Notes: generated by a model not told the origin, from the sequence alone. Shown: positions 7,902-17,077, counted from the first letter of the stretch. The stretch: DNA of 64,000 bases from Thalassotalea_A litorea (GCF_043642205.1 NZ_JBHZSG010000003.1:139695-203694), one strand, 5' to 3'. Numbers and translations are program-made.

Positions 7902-9167
7902 TTACGCAGGTTTATCGAAACGGGTAATATCTGCGCCAAGTTTTTGTAACTTGTCTTCGATATGCTGATAGCCTCGATCTATATGATAGATGCGATCAAC
8001 GATGGTCTCGCCTTGAGCCACCAAGCCAGCAATCACTAAACTTGCTGATGCACGTAAATCCGTGGCCATCACCTGAGCACCGTTTAACGTATCAACGCCA
8101 ACTGAAATTGCGGTGTTGCCTTCCAGTTTCATATCGGCTCCCATACGCTGCAACTCAGGCACATGCATAAACCGATTTTCGAAAATCGTTTCTGTGGTCG
8201 TTGCCGTACCTTCAGCAATCGCATTTAAGGTAACAAACTGTGCTTGCATATCCGTTGGAAAAGCTGGGTGCGGTGCTGTGCGGATATTTACCGCCTGTGG
8301 ACGTCCAGTCATTTCCAATTCAATCCAGTCATCACCGGTTGTTACGTTTGCGCCTGCTTCCAGCAGTTTACTGATTACCGCTTCTAATGCACTTGGATCT
8401 GTATTCAAACAACGGATTTTTCCACCAGTAACGGCTGCTGCCACTAAAAAAGTTCCGGTTTCAATACGATCAGGCATTACTGGATAATCCGCACCCTTTA
8501 AAGACTCAACACCTTCAATGGTCAGGGTATCTGTACCTGCGCCGGAGATTTTCGCTCCCATTAAATTCAAGAAGTTTGCTAAATCAACGATTTCAGGTTC
8601 GCGGGCTGCATTTTCCAGAACTGTTGTACCTTCCGCTAACGCTGCAGCCATCATCAGATTTTCTGTGCCAGTAACACTTACTGCATCCATAAAGAACCTT
8701 GCACCTTGCAAGCGTCCTTCTTTGCGAGCAATGATATAGCCATTTTCAACGCTAATATCGGCACCCATGGCTTTTAAGCCCTGAATGTGTAGGTCTACCG
8801 GTCGAGCGCCAATAGCACAGCCACCTGGCAGAGAAACCTCAGCATGACCAAATCTTGCCAGTAACGGCCCCAAAACCAGTATCGACGCACGCATGGTTTT
8901 CACGAGCTCATAAGGCGCTAGGCAATTATTGATTCCGCTGGCGTCAATAGACACACTATTGTCCGAAGACCAATCAACACTCGCCCCTAATTCGGCTAAA
9001 AGCTTAAGGGTGGTATTAATATCATTAAGACGAGGAACGTTGCTAACCTGCAAAGGAGTTTCCGCAAGGATAGTGGCAAATAAAATGGGTAAAGCGGCAT
9101 TTTTTGCGCCTGATATGGTAACGTCCCCATGTAATTCGTTACCGCTGTGAATTCGAAATGCTTGCAC
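7902..9167 (-). CDS. murA: UDP-N-acetylglucosamine 1-carboxyvinyltransferase MurA
   Basis: Catalyses the first committed step of peptidoglycan synthesis, transferring enolpyruvate from PEP to UDP-GlcNAc in the cytoplasm. The 421-aa product has the N-terminal substrate motif SGAKNAALP (about 19-27). The active-site loop GGCAIGARPVDLHIQG places the catalytic Cys at 117, the residue that fosfomycin alkylates, so this enzyme should be of the sensitive type. It is the last gene of the mla-ibaG-murA run, the same order as in E. coli. Full length. Confidence 0.98.
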   Translation of the reverse strand: MQAFRIHSGNELHGDVTISGAKNAALPILFATILAETPLQVSNVPRLNDINTTLKLLAELGASVDWSSDNSVSIDASGINNCLAPYELVKTMRASILVLGPLLARFGHAEVSLPGGCAIGARPVDLHIQGLKAMGADISVENGYIIARKEGRLQGARFFMDAVSVTGTENLMMAAALAEGTTVLENAAREPEIVDLANFLNLMGAKISGAGTDTLTIEGVESLKGADYPVMPDRIETGTFLVAAAVTGGKIRCLNTDPSALEAVISKLLEAGANVTTGDDWIELEMTGRPQAVNIRTAPHPAFPTDMQAQFVTLNAIAEGTATTTETIFENRFMHVPELQRMGADMKLEGNTAISVGVDTLNGAQVMATDLRASASLVIAGLVAQGETIVDRIYHIDRGYQHIEDKLQKLGADITRFDKPA

Positions 9168-9191
9168 AGTAATTCTTCTTTTCAGGTTAAC

Positions 9192-9449
9192 TTATGACGG
9201 TAGTATAAATTTCTTTTCCCGCTGCCATTGGCTGTTGGTAAAAGTTTTTATACTGACGGCGTGGATTTGGCCCTGGTTGATGGCCTCGGTTAAGGGGGCG
9301 TATACAGTTTGCTGCTTTTTAACCCTGCTCATTTCTTCAAACGAATCAGATACGGCGATAATGCTGCATTGTGAACCATCAAAGGTCACACGCAAATCAT
9401 CCAGGGTTAAAGCATCATTTAAAATTTTTTCGATATCGGCGGCTTGCAA
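9192..9449 (-). CDS. ibaG: BolA-family protein IbaG
   Basis: Small (85 aa) BolA-type protein that in other bacteria partners with monothiol glutaredoxin to coordinate a [2Fe-2S] cluster. It has the BolA core, with VTFDGSQCSIIAV near the start and an invariant-type His in QIHAVSIKTFT near residues 62-64. It lies between mlaB and murA, the conserved position of yrbA/ibaG. The exact cellular role in this organism cannot be read from sequence. Confidence 0.93.
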   Translation of the reverse strand: MQAADIEKILNDALTLDDLRVTFDGSQCSIIAVSDSFEEMSRVKKQQTVYAPLTEAINQGQIHAVSIKTFTNSQWQREKKFILPS

Positions 9450-9464
9450 TGTCCTTCTCCAATA

Positions 9465-9776
9465 TTAATTCTTAACAATCGGCAATAGCTGCTCGACACG
9501 GCTTAGTCTGGCGAGTTTAACCAATTCTTCGGGGGGATTGGAATAGCTAATTTCAAATTGTTTTTCCCCCGCTAATTCTATGAGCGCCAACAACCATCCA
9601 ATACCCGCAGTGTCAACCTTCTTTAAGGCTTTAAGATCAACACGTTGTTGATTGGACACTAGAATTGAAAGAAAGTTTTTCTGTTGTTTTCCGACAATAG
9701 ATTTTCTGGTTAGCTCACCGGACAATTCAACTTTTTTCGGGTCAATCCGAGCAATGGTAAGCGCAGCGCTGGTCAT
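9465..9776 (-). CDS. mlaB: Phospholipid transport system STAS-domain protein MlaB
   Basis: Cytoplasmic STAS-domain accessory subunit that stabilises the MlaFEDB ABC transporter through MlaF. The 103-aa product has the STAS core VDLKALKKVDTAGIGWLLALIELAG, with the conserved DTAG turn (about residues 55-58). Its start overlaps the end of mlaC by one base, consistent with coupled translation. Sequence conservation is low in this family, so position within the operon is the main support for the name. Confidence 0.9.
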   Translation of the reverse strand: MTSAALTIARIDPKKVELSGELTRKSIVGKQQKNFLSILVSNQQRVDLKALKKVDTAGIGWLLALIELAGEKQFEISYSNPPEELVKLARLSRVEQLLPIVKN

Positions 9777-10453
9777 TACTTATCAATTCCTATTTCTTTC
9801 ATCACGTCGTCTTTACCATTTTTCTTAAAGACGATGTCGCGTTTACTTTTTTCACGGAGCATTTCAGTTACCTGCGGCACCCCATTTTGCGCCAAAATAC
9901 TGCGTAACTCTTTTTGTTTTGCGTCCAGTAAACTTACGCCTTCAGCAACCAAATCAAACGCCTGCCATTCGTTGGTTTTGGTGTTTTTGCGAACCTTAAA
10001 CTTCAGATTGATTGGCGGCCGGTTGCCGTCAATTACATCTACTCCCACCATAACAATTTTTTCTTTATCAAAATCTTTGGCTGGCTCAAATTCAATTTTT
10101 TGATTGTCATATAAGGTGAACACCTGGGCATAAGAGGTGATCAAATACTCGCGAAAGGCCACCACAAATTCTTGAATTTCTTCTCGACTTGCGTCTTTTC
10201 GATAGTTGCCAAGCACTTTCAATGCCGCATATTGATAAAAGACATACGGCATTAACTCTTCACGAACGATGCCCTTTAACAAGTTTGGATTTGCTTTAAT
10301 CTGCTGCTCTTCCCGGGCAAAGCGATCAAATGTTATCTGCGAGACTTCTTTAATCATCACATATGGATCTTCCATGCTTACATCAGATGCAAATACATTA
10401 CTGCAAAATAATAACGTACCGAAAAATACCGCTTTCATTGAAATGGATTTCAT
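9776..10453 (-). CDS. mlaC: Phospholipid-binding periplasmic protein MlaC
   Basis: Periplasmic shuttle carrying phospholipids between the outer-membrane MlaA complex and the inner-membrane MlaFEDB complex. The 225-aa product has a signal peptide ending near FASDVS (about residues 20-24) and the Tol_Tol_Ttg2 domain, including the AFREYLITSYAQVFTLYD segment typical of MlaC. It sits between mlaD and mlaB in the canonical order and has normal length. Confidence 0.96.
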   Translation of the reverse strand: MKSISMKAVFFGTLLFCSNVFASDVSMEDPYVMIKEVSQITFDRFAREEQQIKANPNLLKGIVREELMPYVFYQYAALKVLGNYRKDASREEIQEFVVAFREYLITSYAQVFTLYDNQKIEFEPAKDFDKEKIVMVGVDVIDGNRPPINLKFKVRKNTKTNEWQAFDLVAEGVSLLDAKQKELRSILAQNGVPQVTEMLREKSKRDIVFKKNGKDDVMKEIGIDK

Positions 10454-10462
10454 TATGACCCC

Positions 10463-10939
10463 TTAATCGTCGCTTCCCTGACTAAATAAAAATTGACCAA
10501 TCATCTCTTCTAACACTAAGGCAGACTTAGTATCTTCAATATAATCACCCGGTTCTAATGTGCCAATGCCTAAGTCTTCATCGATAAACCCAGGTTCTAA
10601 TCCGAGATACTGTTCTCCTAACAACCCTGCCGTTAAAATTGACAGCGATGACGCTTCGGAAAAACCTTCATATTGGGAATAAATACTTAAAGTGACAATT
10701 GGCATAAAGTCATCATCATCCAGTGCTATTTTTTCGACCCGACCAACAATCACGCCACCAACTTTAATCGGTGAACGTACTTTCAAACCACCGATATTGT
10801 CGAATTTAGCATATAGATTATAGGTTTGACCATTTCCTTGAATTCCGGCATCAGCCACTTTCAGTGCCAACATTAAAATCGCTGCGATGCCAATCGCAAC
10901 AAAAATACCAACCATTAATTCAATTTTCTTAGACACCAT
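10463..10939 (-). CDS. mlaD: MCE-domain subunit MlaD of the phospholipid ABC transporter
   Basis: Membrane-anchored MCE protein forming the hexameric lipid channel on the periplasmic face of MlaFEDB. The 158-aa product has one N-terminal transmembrane helix (about residues 8-26) followed by the MCE domain (YAKFDNIGGLKVRSPIKVGGVIVGRV, about 43-68). The hydrophobic tail toward the C-terminus (LEEMIGQFLF) resembles the pore-lining helix. It lies 58 bases after mlaE in the operon. Confidence 0.96.
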   Translation of the reverse strand: MVSKKIELMVGIFVAIGIAAILMLALKVADAGIQGNGQTYNLYAKFDNIGGLKVRSPIKVGGVIVGRVEKIALDDDDFMPIVTLSIYSQYEGFSEASSLSILTAGLLGEQYLGLEPGFIDEDLGIGTLEPGDYIEDTKSALVLEEMIGQFLFSQGSDD

Positions 10940-10997
10940 GTCAATTCACCAATTTTCCTAATTTACGTCAGGCCTAAGCCAAATAATCACTCTAAGT

Positions 10998-11777
10998 TTA
11001 GCTAGTAAACATTAGCGCGGTTAAAATAAAGTCCAGTCCAAGCACCAATAAAGAAGCCTGCACCACCGTTGCCGTAGTCGCTCTACTGATACCTTCAGAC
11101 GTCGGCACACAATCATAGCCTTTGTAAACGGCAATCCAGGTAACCACAAAAGCAAAGACTATCGATTTAATCACACCGTTGAGAACGTCTTGTTGCCAGT
11201 CAACCTGTGCCTGCATTACAGACCAAAACGTGCCGCTATCAACACCCAGCCAGTCTACCCCCACCAAGTGAGCACCCAAGATACCAACGGCGGAAAATAT
11301 CGCTGCTAACAATGGCAGACTAATAAAGCCCGCCCAAAATCTAGGGGCAATAATTTGCCGTAGTGGGTCGACCGCCATCATTTCAAGACTGCTTAATTGT
11401 TCTGTCGCCTTCATCAGGCCAATTTCAGCCGTAAGCGCGGAACCGGCTCGACCAGCAAATAATAAAGCCGCCACAACCGGGCCTAACTCTCGCAATAACG
11501 ATAACGCCACCATAGGTCCAAGGCTTGCTTCAGCGCCATAGCCCACCAAAATAGTATATCCCTGTAGCGCCAAAACCATGCCTATAAAGGTACCGGATAC
11601 GACTATGATAACCAGTGATAATACGCCCACGGAATAAAGCTGTGTCATTAACAAAGGCAAGCCTTTTCGGGGGGAAGGCCAATGCAATAAAGCGGAAAAC
11701 AACATTAACATTGCTCGCCCAAGACCTGCGACTAAAGCAATGGTGTTGCGACCTAATCGCTGAAAATAATCTAACAT
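10998..11777 (-). CDS. mlaE: Phospholipid ABC transporter permease MlaE
   Basis: Inner-membrane permease of the MlaFEDB lipid transporter. The 259-aa product is highly hydrophobic with about five to six membrane segments and carries the MlaE family coupling-helix region GRAGSALTAEIGLMKATEQL (about residues 124-143). It is 2 bases downstream of mlaF, indicating a shared transcript. Length and motif order are typical. Confidence 0.97.
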   Translation of the reverse strand: MLDYFQRLGRNTIALVAGLGRAMLMLFSALLHWPSPRKGLPLLMTQLYSVGVLSLVIIVVSGTFIGMVLALQGYTILVGYGAEASLGPMVALSLLRELGPVVAALLFAGRAGSALTAEIGLMKATEQLSSLEMMAVDPLRQIIAPRFWAGFISLPLLAAIFSAVGILGAHLVGVDWLGVDSGTFWSVMQAQVDWQQDVLNGVIKSIVFAFVVTWIAVYKGYDCVPTSEGISRATTATVVQASLLVLGLDFILTALMFTS

Positions 11778-11779
11778 CC

Positions 11780-12577
11780 TTATTTTCCTATTAACTGCTT
11801 GGCATACGGTTGCGCGGGGTAATGAAAGGGCACCGGACCATCATCTTCCCCTTTAATGAACTGTTGCACCAAAGGCGATTGCTGTTGGCGAATTTCTTCT
11901 GCTGTGCCTTCACCAATGATTCTCTGTTCAGCAATTATATAAATGTAATCGGCAATACTCATCACCTCTTTAACATCATGAGAAACGACAACGGACGTTA
12001 ACCCCAGAGCGTCATTGAGGTCGCGGATAAGACGCACGATGACGCCCATTGATATCGGGTCTTGGCCCGCAAAGGGCTCGTCATACATAATCAATTCTGG
12101 ATCCAGCGCGATCGCTCTGGCTAAGGCGGCGCGGCGCGCCATACCGCCGGACAATTCAGATGGTTTTAACTTCATGGCTCCACGCAAGCCAACAACTTCC
12201 AACTTCATCATCACCATTTTGGCGACGATGTCTTCAGGAAGTTTGCTATGTTCACGAATTGGAAAAGCGACATTATCGAATACTGTCATATCGGTAAAGA
12301 GTGCACCGGATTGAAACAGCATACTCATGCGTTTACGGGTTTCATAAAGATCGCTGCGTGAAAGTTGGTGAATATTCTCGCCAGCAAACTCGATACTACC
12401 GCTCGAAGGTGTTAATTGGCCACCAATAAGCTTTAGCAAGGTTGTCTTACCGATTCCGCTTGGCCCCATAATCGCCGTAACTTTGCCTTTCGGGATCGTC
12501 AAATTTATGCCGTTGTAAATACAGCGTTGATCGCGATAAAACGCCAAGTCTTTAATATTTACCAGATTATCCGTCAT
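11780..12577 (-). CDS. mlaF: Phospholipid ABC transporter ATP-binding protein MlaF
   Basis: Cytoplasmic ATPase that powers the MlaFEDB transporter. The 265-aa product has Walker A GPSGIGKT at 38-45, a Q-loop near 89, ABC signature LSGGM at 142-146, Walker B LIMYDEP near 162-168, and the H-loop SHDVKEV. It is the first gene of the mlaFEDCB-ibaG-murA run; the promoter must lie in the intergenic stretch upstream, beyond 12577. Confidence 0.97.
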   Translation of the reverse strand: MTDNLVNIKDLAFYRDQRCIYNGINLTIPKGKVTAIMGPSGIGKTTLLKLIGGQLTPSSGSIEFAGENIHQLSRSDLYETRKRMSMLFQSGALFTDMTVFDNVAFPIREHSKLPEDIVAKMVMMKLEVVGLRGAMKLKPSELSGGMARRAALARAIALDPELIMYDEPFAGQDPISMGVIVRLIRDLNDALGLTSVVVSHDVKEVMSIADYIYIIAEQRIIGEGTAEEIRQQQSPLVQQFIKGEDDGPVPFHYPAQPYAKQLIGK

Positions 12578-12777
12578 AAGGTACTGAGATTCATTCTCAT
12601 TTTCCGTTTTATAAGCTAAAGAATTCTACCTGAGGTAGGCCTGTGTTGCAGCTATATTTCGTAATTAATTGTTAATACTATAGTTCGTTAAATTCGAATC
12701 ATTAGATCACGATTGCACAAACTATCTTTCAAAACTTTAAAGAAAATGCGCAACATATCGCTTCGCAATTATCGATT
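12578..12777. promoter_or_regulatory. Region upstream of mlaF with a perfect short palindrome
   Basis: This AT-rich segment should contain the mla operon promoter on the minus strand. A perfect 13-base palindrome with a central G (CTACCTGAGGTAG) occupies 12626-12638 and is a candidate operator. I saw no convincing -35/-10 pair. Confidence 0.35.
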
Positions 12778-12900
12778 ATGCTTAATTTAGGTGGCAAAAA
12801 TTTCCGATTTGGTTTGTTCGAATGTGGCAATGATTACCGCGTTTTTCAGCCCCAGCCCCTGGCAGTTAACGCGTTAATGGAAAAATTCAGGGGGAAGTGA
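12778..12900 (+). CDS. Possible short ORF (40 aa) between mlaF and the Tsx-like gene
   Basis: Reading the plus strand gives MLNLGGKNFRFGLFECGND and about 20 further residues, ending in FRGK and a TGA at 12898-12900. The frame stays open upstream to a TAG near 12703, giving a longer reading of about 64 residues that lacks a standard start codon. Composition looks protein-like rather than random, so it could be a small gene or the remnant of a larger one. I do not recognise it, and no good ribosome-binding site precedes the ATG. Confidence 0.3.
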   Translation: MLNLGGKNFRFGLFECGNDYRVFQPQPLAVNALMEKFRGK

Positions 12901-12936
12901 ACGTAGCTGATGAAATGACTAAATAATAGGTAACCG

Positions 12937-13698
12937 TTAAAAATGAGCACCAATCCGCCAGATTATCGCATCGCCATAATCGTCAACTCCCAGCTTATTG
13001 GAAAAGTATCGGTACTGGACACCGACATAGACGTGTTTAGAAAGATCATACCAAAGTGCAATGGCACCATTTAAGCCCGTGTCACCATTTTGATAATTGG
13101 CATACTCATCATTGCGGGCAAATTCAAATTCATTCCAGTTGGTGTACATAAAATCCGCTGAACCTATCGAGAAAAAGCCACCAAGATTCCATCCCAGCAT
13201 ACCGCCATTAAAGCCAGAGATGTTATCGCCGAAAGGGTCATTGAACGGTGATGTGACATGATGAAAACCCAAAAACGGTTTAAACCAGAAAGTCTTTGAA
13301 GCGATACCAAGGTAACCAAGGCCTAATAAGCGGTTTTGTTCATCAACATAGCCGCCGGATTCCGAATAATCATAAACCTGGCCATACACCGTCCAATTGT
13401 CCGCTACCCGATAGTGTGCACTTACCTTGAAAGCCTGAGAGCGAACGTCTGCTGATTTATCCAGCTTTTCTGCTTCCATAAAGCCATAGGCTTCCCCCCA
13501 ATCAAAGGTTACACCAGCTTCGATTCCCCAGGTTACATGATCATCTCTATCTTCACTAACATCTATGCCATTGTAGCCTTGTGTGCCTTGTTTCCAGGAC
13601 AGGTAGTCAAAATAGGTATTGGCAAAACCGAATTGATAGTCGGCATGTACCGCGCTAGAAAGCAGAACAGACGTTAGCAAAAGTAGGATTCTTAACAT
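12937..13698 (-). CDS. Tsx/OmpK-like outer-membrane channel
   Basis: Predicted outer-membrane beta-barrel of the nucleoside-specific channel (Tsx/OmpK) family. The 253-aa product has a signal peptide ending AVHA (about residue 19), then DYQFGFANTYFDYLSW and alternating aromatic beta strands. It ends with a Phe (WRIGAHF), the usual barrel-insertion signal. It lies between the divergent mla and yrbG clusters, which are directly adjacent in E. coli, so it is an insertion at this site. Substrate is unknown; nucleosides are the family precedent. Confidence 0.8.
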   Translation of the reverse strand: MLRILLLLTSVLLSSAVHADYQFGFANTYFDYLSWKQGTQGYNGIDVSEDRDDHVTWGIEAGVTFDWGEAYGFMEAEKLDKSADVRSQAFKVSAHYRVADNWTVYGQVYDYSESGGYVDEQNRLLGLGYLGIASKTFWFKPFLGFHHVTSPFNDPFGDNISGFNGGMLGWNLGGFFSIGSADFMYTNWNEFEFARNDEYANYQNGDTGLNGAIALWYDLSKHVYVGVQYRYFSNKLGVDDYGDAIIWRIGAHF

Positions 13699-13980
13699 GT
13701 CACACCCAAAACAAGGTTATTTTTTCTCACATCTGCAGCATCAATGCGAGGTTCTTTATGATGTTGAAGTCGCCGGCATTTTCAATAGGCGATAATTTGG
13801 TACAACAGGTTAGAGTAATAGTAGCCCTATTTATGAACATTCAGGCTAGAACCAACGACTTAGAGGTTAAATTTCGTACATTTTGTCGTTCCCATATGAT
13901 TTTTGTACTTTTTATCGGGATAAGACTTTTCATTTCCATCCTGACAAGCGACAATTTACCCAGCGAATATGGAGTACTGA

Positions 13981-14958
13981 ATGTTCACAGAAATACTAAT
14001 TTTAATTGTCTCTTTGATTTTTTTGGTCTGGAGTGCCGATAAATTTGTTTATGGTGCGGCAGCCGTAGCCAGAAACCTTGGCATAGCCCCGATGATTATC
14101 GGTTTGACCATCGTTGCCATGGGCTCTTCTGCGCCAGAGATGGTCGTTGCAGCAACCGCAGCCTTGCAAGGCGCTCCGAATACTGCCATTGGCAATGCAA
14201 TCGGTTCTAATATCACCAATATTGCATTAGTTTTAGGCATAACCGCAATCTTCAAACCTCTTCTCGTCCAATCTTCAACAATTAAACGAGAAATCCCGCT
14301 GCTATTGATTGTCACATTTATCGCCAGCGTTATGCTTTATAACCTGCAATTTAGCTTTGCCGAAGGTGTAGCTTTGTTAATCGGTTTTATTCTATTTATC
14401 ACGGTTTTGATTGTTATTTCGCTGCGGCAAAGTAAAGAAGAGCGGGAAAAGGATCCTATGCTCAGCGAAGCAGTCTCAGAAATTCCCGAAGATGTCAGTA
14501 CATCAGCAGCCATTATCTGGTTATTGGTGGGTATGGCGTTGTTACCCCTTAGCGCAAATTTTCTGGTGGAGTCTGCCACCGCGATTGCCAAAGATTTTGG
14601 GGTGAGCGATTTGGTCATCGGCCTTACCATTATTGCCATAGGAACGAGTTTGCCCGAACTGGCTGCTAGTGTTGTAAGTATTATCAAAAAAGAAGATGAT
14701 TTAGCCCTGGGTAATATTATAGGCTCCAACATATTCAATATCCTTGCGGTATTGGCTATCCCGGGATTACTGGCTCCAGGGCCAGTTGATGCTCAGGTGG
14801 CAAGCCGGGATGTTCCCTACATGATGGGACTTACCCTGCTGTTGTTCTTCCTTTGCTTTAGCTTACGAGGTAAATTTAGTATTCGTCGCATCGAAGGCGG
14901 TATACTTGTTGTGGCGTTTATATTCTATCAATATCTGATTTTCTCTCAGATGGTGTAG
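13981..14958 (+). CDS. yrbG: Calcium/sodium antiporter, YrbG family
   Basis: Inner-membrane cation exchanger of the Ca2+/cation antiporter superfamily. The 325-aa product has about ten transmembrane helices arranged as two inverted halves, each with the ion-binding alpha repeat: GSSAPEMVV (about 56-64) and GTSLPELAA (about 222-230). The acidic residues in these repeats are the expected cation ligands. It heads the plus-strand cluster leading into kdsD, the same position as in E. coli. Confidence 0.93.
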   Translation: MFTEILILIVSLIFLVWSADKFVYGAAAVARNLGIAPMIIGLTIVAMGSSAPEMVVAATAALQGAPNTAIGNAIGSNITNIALVLGITAIFKPLLVQSSTIKREIPLLLIVTFIASVMLYNLQFSFAEGVALLIGFILFITVLIVISLRQSKEEREKDPMLSEAVSEIPEDVSTSAAIIWLLVGMALLPLSANFLVESATAIAKDFGVSDLVIGLTIIAIGTSLPELAASVVSIIKKEDDLALGNIIGSNIFNILAVLAIPGLLAPGPVDAQVASRDVPYMMGLTLLLFFLCFSLRGKFSIRRIEGGILVVAFIFYQYLIFSQMV

Positions 14959-14982
14959 ATTATGAGGCAAAAAGGAACCGAT

Positions 14983-15957
14983 ATGACCTCACTCAAAGAT
15001 TTTAAAAAACTGGCGAAACAGGTTATCGATATCGAACAACAAGCGATCGCGAATCTGGAACAATACATTGACGATAACTTTGCCAGCGCCTGCCAGATGA
15101 TATTTAACGCAACCGGACGCGTTATTGTTATTGGTATGGGTAAATCTGGCCACATTGGTGGGAAAATCGCTGCAACCCTGGCAAGCACAGGGACACCAGC
15201 GTTTTTTGTGCACCCTGGTGAGGCCAGTCACGGTGATTTAGGCATGATTACCAGCGAAGATGTTGTGTTGGCGATCTCCAATTCTGGTCGCACTAACGAA
15301 GTCCTGGCGATCATGCCGGTTTTAAAGCGAATTGGCTGTCAAATTATCGCCATGACATCGGATATCACATCGACCCTGGCGACATTGAGTGATATCCATA
15401 TCTGCATTAATGTCCCCAAGGAAGCCTGCCCTTTAGGTCTGGCACCGACTTCAAGCACCACGGCAACGTTGGTAATGGGGGATGCCCTTGCCGTAGCATT
15501 GCTAAATGCCAAAGGGTTTAGCGCGGATGATTTTGCGTTATCTCACCCAGGTGGCAGCTTAGGCAAGAAACTCTTGCTGCGTTTAGAAGATATAATGCAC
15601 CGCAACGAACGCTTGCCTGTGGTGTCAAAAGACGCCACGATAAAAGATGCGCTACTGGAAATGTCTGAAAAAGGACTTGGCATGACTGCGATAGTCAATA
15701 ACCAGGGTCAGTTGTGCGGACTCTTTACCGATGGCGATCTCAGACGTATCCTCGACACTGAAGTTAACATACATCGGGGCAGTATCGGTCAGGTAATGAC
15801 GGCAAACCCTATTGTTGCTAACCCTACCATGCTAGCCGCACAAGCATTGAAATTAATGGAAGATAAAAGCATAAACGGGCTCATTATCGTCGACGAAAAT
15901 CAAATACCAATCGGAGCGATGAACATGCATGATATTTTAAAAGCAGGAGTGCTATAA
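14983..15957 (+). CDS. kdsD: D-arabinose-5-phosphate isomerase KdsD
   Basis: Interconverts ribulose-5-phosphate and arabinose-5-phosphate, the first step toward Kdo for lipopolysaccharide. The product (about 324 aa) has an N-terminal SIS sugar-isomerase domain (GMGKSGHIGGKIAATLAS; SNSGRTNEV) and two C-terminal CBS domains. I chose the ATG at 14983 over 14962 because an AAAGGAA Shine-Dalgarno at about 14970-14976 is correctly spaced for it. It follows yrbG closely and precedes kdsC by 2 bases. Confidence 0.95.
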   Translation: MTSLKDFKKLAKQVIDIEQQAIANLEQYIDDNFASACQMIFNATGRVIVIGMGKSGHIGGKIAATLASTGTPAFFVHPGEASHGDLGMITSEDVVLAISNSGRTNEVLAIMPVLKRIGCQIIAMTSDITSTLATLSDIHICINVPKEACPLGLAPTSSTTATLVMGDALAVALLNAKGFSADDFALSHPGGSLGKKLLLRLEDIMHRNERLPVVSKDATIKDALLEMSEKGLGMTAIVNNQGQLCGLFTDGDLRRILDTEVNIHRGSIGQVMTANPIVANPTMLAAQALKLMEDKSINGLIIVDENQIPIGAMNMHDILKAGVL

Positions 15958-15959
15958 CC

Positions 15960-16520
15960 ATGAGTAACCCCCAAACCACTACGTTGTATGGTGACGTCGA
16001 TAGCGCATTATTAGAAATTGCGAGTAATATTAAACTATTGGTCTGTGACATTGATGGCGTATTTTCTGACGGTCGAATCTACCTGGGCAATGATGGCGAA
16101 GAATTGAAAACCTTTAACACCAAGGATGGCTTTGGAATTAAGGCGTTGCAAAGAGCCGGTGTTGAAGTGGCGATTATTACCGGACGACGCTCCAATATTG
16201 TGACAAATCGAATGACCAGCTTAGGTGTAAAACACATGGTTCAGGGCGAAGAAGATAAACTACCGGCAATGAAAACGATTATGCAAACCTGTGGTGTCGA
16301 TTTTCATCAGGTCGCCTATATTGGCGATGATGTACCGGACTTGCCTTGTATTCAAAAAGCAGCATTAGGCGTTGCCGTTCAGGACGCCCACCCATTGGTT
16401 TCTCGCAACGCTAATTACATTACGTTTTTGCCCGGCGGAAGCGGTGCGGTTCGTGAATTATGCGATCTTATTATGCAGGCAAAAGGCGTAACTGCATCTG
16501 TAGTAGGAAAAAGTCAATGA
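15960..16520 (+). CDS. kdsC: 3-deoxy-D-manno-octulosonate 8-phosphate phosphatase KdsC
   Basis: HAD-superfamily phosphatase that removes phosphate from Kdo-8-P to give Kdo. The 186-aa product carries HAD motif I DIDGVFSDG (about residues 30-38, nucleophile Asp first), motif II in IITGRRS, and motif III/IV in GDDVPDLP. The tetrameric KdsC subfamily lacks a cap domain, consistent with its short length. Its TGA overlaps the ATG of lptC by four bases (ATGA). Confidence 0.97.
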   Translation: MSNPQTTTLYGDVDSALLEIASNIKLLVCDIDGVFSDGRIYLGNDGEELKTFNTKDGFGIKALQRAGVEVAIITGRRSNIVTNRMTSLGVKHMVQGEEDKLPAMKTIMQTCGVDFHQVAYIGDDVPDLPCIQKAALGVAVQDAHPLVSRNANYITFLPGGSGAVRELCDLIMQAKGVTASVVGKSQ

Positions 16521-17077
16521 CACGCTTGCATGCCATTTCAACCGTTATATTCGTTGTCGCCCTTGGTGTATACGGATATATGCAATGGCAGAATGCGAAT
16601 ATGCTCGATGCGTTAATGGCATCAGACGAAGAAAAACCAGAATTTATCGCTAACGATTTACAAACCAGTAAATTTGATCAGGATGGTAATTTAAGCCACA
16701 CCATTTATGCTGAGCAAATGAGTCATTATAGCGGCGCTGCAGAAACGATTTTTAAGCATCCTTCTTATACCTTATATCCAAATGATGGCACCAGTGCTTG
16801 GAATATTTCAGCAAATGAAGGTAAGTTAATCGCTAATAAAGAGCTGATTCTGGAGCGCAGAGTGCGGGCAGTTGCCGAGCAAACCGATAACTTTATTTCA
16901 GAAATTCATTCAAAAGCGTTACAGTTAGATTTAATAGAAAACACAATACGTACCGATCAAACCATAATGATCAAAGGCCGAGACTTTACCATGTACGGTT
17001 CCGGGCTATTCGTCGATATCGACACTACCAAGATGACAATAAATGAACATGTGCAAACCATCTATAAAAACCCATAA
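16517..17077 (+). CDS. lptC: LPS export protein LptC
   Basis: Bitopic inner-membrane protein that passes LPS from the LptBFG transporter to LptA. The start at 16517 (MTRLHAIS) overlaps the kdsC stop as ATGA and gives one N-terminal membrane helix (about residues 6-24) and a periplasmic beta-jellyroll domain, total 186 aa. The longer upstream reading would add residues translated from kdsC and is unlikely. Its 3' end overlaps lptA by about 35 bases. Confidence 0.94.
   Translation: MTRLHAISTVIFVVALGVYGYMQWQNANMLDALMASDEEKPEFIANDLQTSKFDQDGNLSHTIYAEQMSHYSGAAETIFKHPSYTLYPNDGTSAWNISANEGKLIANKELILERRVRAVAEQTDNFISEIHSKALQLDLIENTIRTDQTIMIKGRDFTMYGSGLFVDIDTTKMTINEHVQTIYKNP

Noticed and set aside
13758..14042. 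94-aa plus-strand ORF overlapping the start of yrbG
   Set aside because: It is out of frame with yrbG, lies mostly in the promoter region, and its sequence looks like translated non-coding DNA.
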